The notes beneath the pieces are model-generated. The model was given only the letters and a program-made list of their open reading frames with translations. It ran no database searches and was not told where the DNA came from. Of a stretch of 5,663 nucleotides of DNA, positions 4,251 through 5,663 are shown piece by piece; the first letter of the stretch is position 1; the number at the start of each line of letters is the position of its first letter. This DNA is from an uncultured Candidatus Saccharibacteria bacterium. GTDB lineage: Bacteria > Patescibacteriota > Saccharimonadia > Saccharimonadales > Saccharimonadaceae. The stretch is taken from assembly GCA_946185175.1 (NCBI GenBank), contig CAMHIH010000048.1, forward strand, positions 1-5,663, in the 5' to 3' direction. A program made the translations under genes and the position numbers.

Positions 4251-5663
4251 ATGAGTTTACTCCACAAAAACTTAATACTTGCCGGCATAGCCAGTGTGGC
4301 TATGGTCGGTGTCTTAGGCTCATCAAGTGTTTCTGCATTGGATGGGTTTTCATTTTGGGACATCATTAACCAGCAACAAGCACAGATAGAGCAGCTTCTA
4401 TCCTACTTGACCAACCCATTCGATACAAGTACGGCCTGCGAATCCACGAATCCGGACAGTACCATCAGCTGCAATGAAGTTCCGTTTCCAAGCCTGCTCT
4501 TCAACAGGATCTCCGATGGCGAAAAGCTCTGGGGCCATGATGGCAAAGGCATAGTCTTTGCCGATTCTGAAAACTTGATTAACGGCAACCCGCAACTTAA
4601 GACTGCTAAGCGTGGCGATACGTTGACATTCTCTGCTAAATTGGAAGCGGAAGACTATTATGACGCTGCTGAAACTGACCCGATTACGGAATACGAGATT
4701 GCTGCTCTACTTTCAAAAGGATTAACACTCGACCAATCTTCTATTTCGGTAAAAATTGGCGACCAGGAATTGGCTCAGGACCAATACGAGCTATCTCACC
4801 TGGACGGGGCGTCTATGGGCTCGGCTTTCCAAGACTTTAGTGCTATAGTTGGCCTTATAATTAGCATCGACGGAAGCTTGGGTCAGTTGGCCGGAAAGAC
4901 CATTGAACTATCTTTATCTGCAACCATTGACCAGGACGCACCAAGTGAGATATTCGTTAGAAGTGCCTATGCATTTCGCCACCAAGGTGGCTTAGATATC
5001 TCCGAGACAGATTATATGACAAACGAGACTTATCAGGCGAAGGCGCTGCTTGATGGGAACATCCTGATTCGTCGAGTTGATGCTGATGGTAACCCGCTTG
5101 CCGGCGCAAGATACACGGTTGATGGCGTAAAGGCCAACGTTGAAGATGAGACAAATAATATCTATGCCTATGACGAAAATGGGGCTATCTCAGAGTTCAC
5201 GACAAATGGCGAAGGAAGGGTAATCATCAAAGGTGTGCCGATGGGTGAGTATACCGTCAAAGAAGTACAGACACCTCAGGGGCATGAAACAAAAGAACTA
5301 GCAATAATTAAGCCAGTTTACGAAGATCTAAGTACCGTTGAGTATGGGAGCAAAACGCTAGAACTAAGTATGCCGGGGGAACATGTAGACCTTACGGGGA
5401 AAACGGTTCAACTCGCCGATGGGCGAATGGCTATCAGTTCTGAGGATTTTAATAAGGAGTTTTCCGGGTCCGCCGACGAACCTCTTCTTTACCTATACGA
5501 CGAATCTAGTGACCGTTATGTGAGAAGCGACGGCAACACATATAGCTATATAGCAAAATATAGTGACGCTTATAACTATCATTACAGGCCATGGTATGGA
5601 GGAGAATGGTTAAGCGGGCAATTTACTTATGATAGCGCCATGGAGCGACACCTTGTCTTTGAA
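4251..5663 (+). CDS. Secreted pilin-like surface protein with SpaA/CnaB domain (5' part)
   Basis: The first 471 residues of an exported protein are visible, still open at the right edge. Residues 1-29 form a signal peptide (hydrophobic LILAGIASVAMVGVLG, cleavage expected after SVSA). About 30-120 is unassigned, with only two cysteines (63 and 74), able to form a small disulfide outside the cell. About 122-260 looks like a beta-rich pilin or DUF11-like domain (GDTLTFSAKLE early, ELSLSATID late). About 270-346 is a SpaA/CnaB prealbumin-like domain: ILIRRVDADGNPLAGARYTV, then GEYTVKEVQTPQGH with Glu338 as the expected catalytic acid. The usual Lys before VD is Arg275 here. Residues 414-460 hold 11 tyrosines and match nothing I know. 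Such proteins are typically anchored by sortase (LPXTG) or a C-terminal helix, but the end lies outside. Likely roles are adhesion or a pilus-like fibre, perhaps in host contact if this is an epibiont; that is inference. Confidence 0.85.
   Translation, partial: MSLLHKNLILAGIASVAMVGVLGSSSVSALDGFSFWDIINQQQAQIEQLLSYLTNPFDTSTACESTNPDSTISCNEVPFPSLLFNRISDGEKLWGHDGKGIVFADSENLINGNPQLKTAKRGDTLTFSAKLEAEDYYDAAETDPITEYEIAALLSKGLTLDQSSISVKIGDQELAQDQYELSHLDGASMGSAFQDFSAIVGLIISIDGSLGQLAGKTIELSLSATIDQDAPSEIFVRSAYAFRHQGGLDISETDYMTNETYQAKALLDGNILIRRVDADGNPLAGARYTVDGVKANVEDETNNIYAYDENGAISEFTTNGEGRVIIKGVPMGEYTVKEVQTPQGHETKELAIIKPVYEDLSTVEYGSKTLELSMPGEHVDLTGKTVQLADGRMAISSEDFNKEFSGSADEPLLYLYDESSDRYVRSDGNTYSYIAKYSDAYNYHYRPWYGGEWLSGQFTYDSAMERHLVFE

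Noticed and set aside
4184..5154. Minus-strand open frames opposite the surface protein
   Set aside because: They are short, overlap the long plus-strand frame with its signal peptide and SpaA-like domain, and have no recognisable features.

Overview
The window looks like a piece of a small-genome bacterium, most likely a Patescibacteria/CPR lineage such as Candidatus Saccharibacteria. This assignment is an inference from gene style: a short FtsB/DivIC with an aromatic C-terminus, a SpaA-type surface protein, dense packing and few Shine-Dalgarno sites. No marker gene here proves it. TGA is used as an ordinary stop (at 1624-1626), so the UGA-glycine codes of Gracilibacteria/SR1 are unlikely. 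Base composition is moderate (by eye, mid-40s % GC).

Layout: (i) 1-2594 is a tight plus-strand membrane operon. It holds the 3' part of an ABC exporter (permease fused to ATPase, running off the left edge), a 128-residue two-helix membrane protein one base downstream, and a 10-helix AEC-family transporter that overlaps it by ATGA. (ii) 2641 to about 3110 is a decayed secreted surface-protein gene: an intact signal peptide, then the coding sense hopping between frames. (iii) 3137-3216 holds two plus-strand terminator hairpins and one minus-strand hairpin; the last ends a minus-strand CAU tRNA at 3224-3299. (iv) 3300-3351 is a divergent promoter region with two back-to-back extended -10 boxes, one for the tRNA and one for the FtsB/DivIC-like division gene (3352-3768), whose GTG start falls about at the predicted transcription start. 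(v) 3772-3946 is an initiator tRNA-fMet unit with its own near-consensus promoter and a terminator. (vi) 3947-4250 is noncoding, with repeated CGTTAC words at near-helical spacing, a promoter and a structured leader. (vii) 4251-5663 is a secreted pilin-like protein with a SpaA/CnaB domain, running off the right edge.

No defence system, CRISPR array, transposase or other obvious new multi-gene system is visible. The observations most worth following are the initiator tRNA with C33, a C1-C72 mismatch and one GC pair missing from the anticodon stem, and the phased-repeat plus structured-leader control region ahead of the surface protein. The possibly leaderless ftsB/divIC and the loss of the usual isopeptide lysine in the SpaA-like domain are also of interest.
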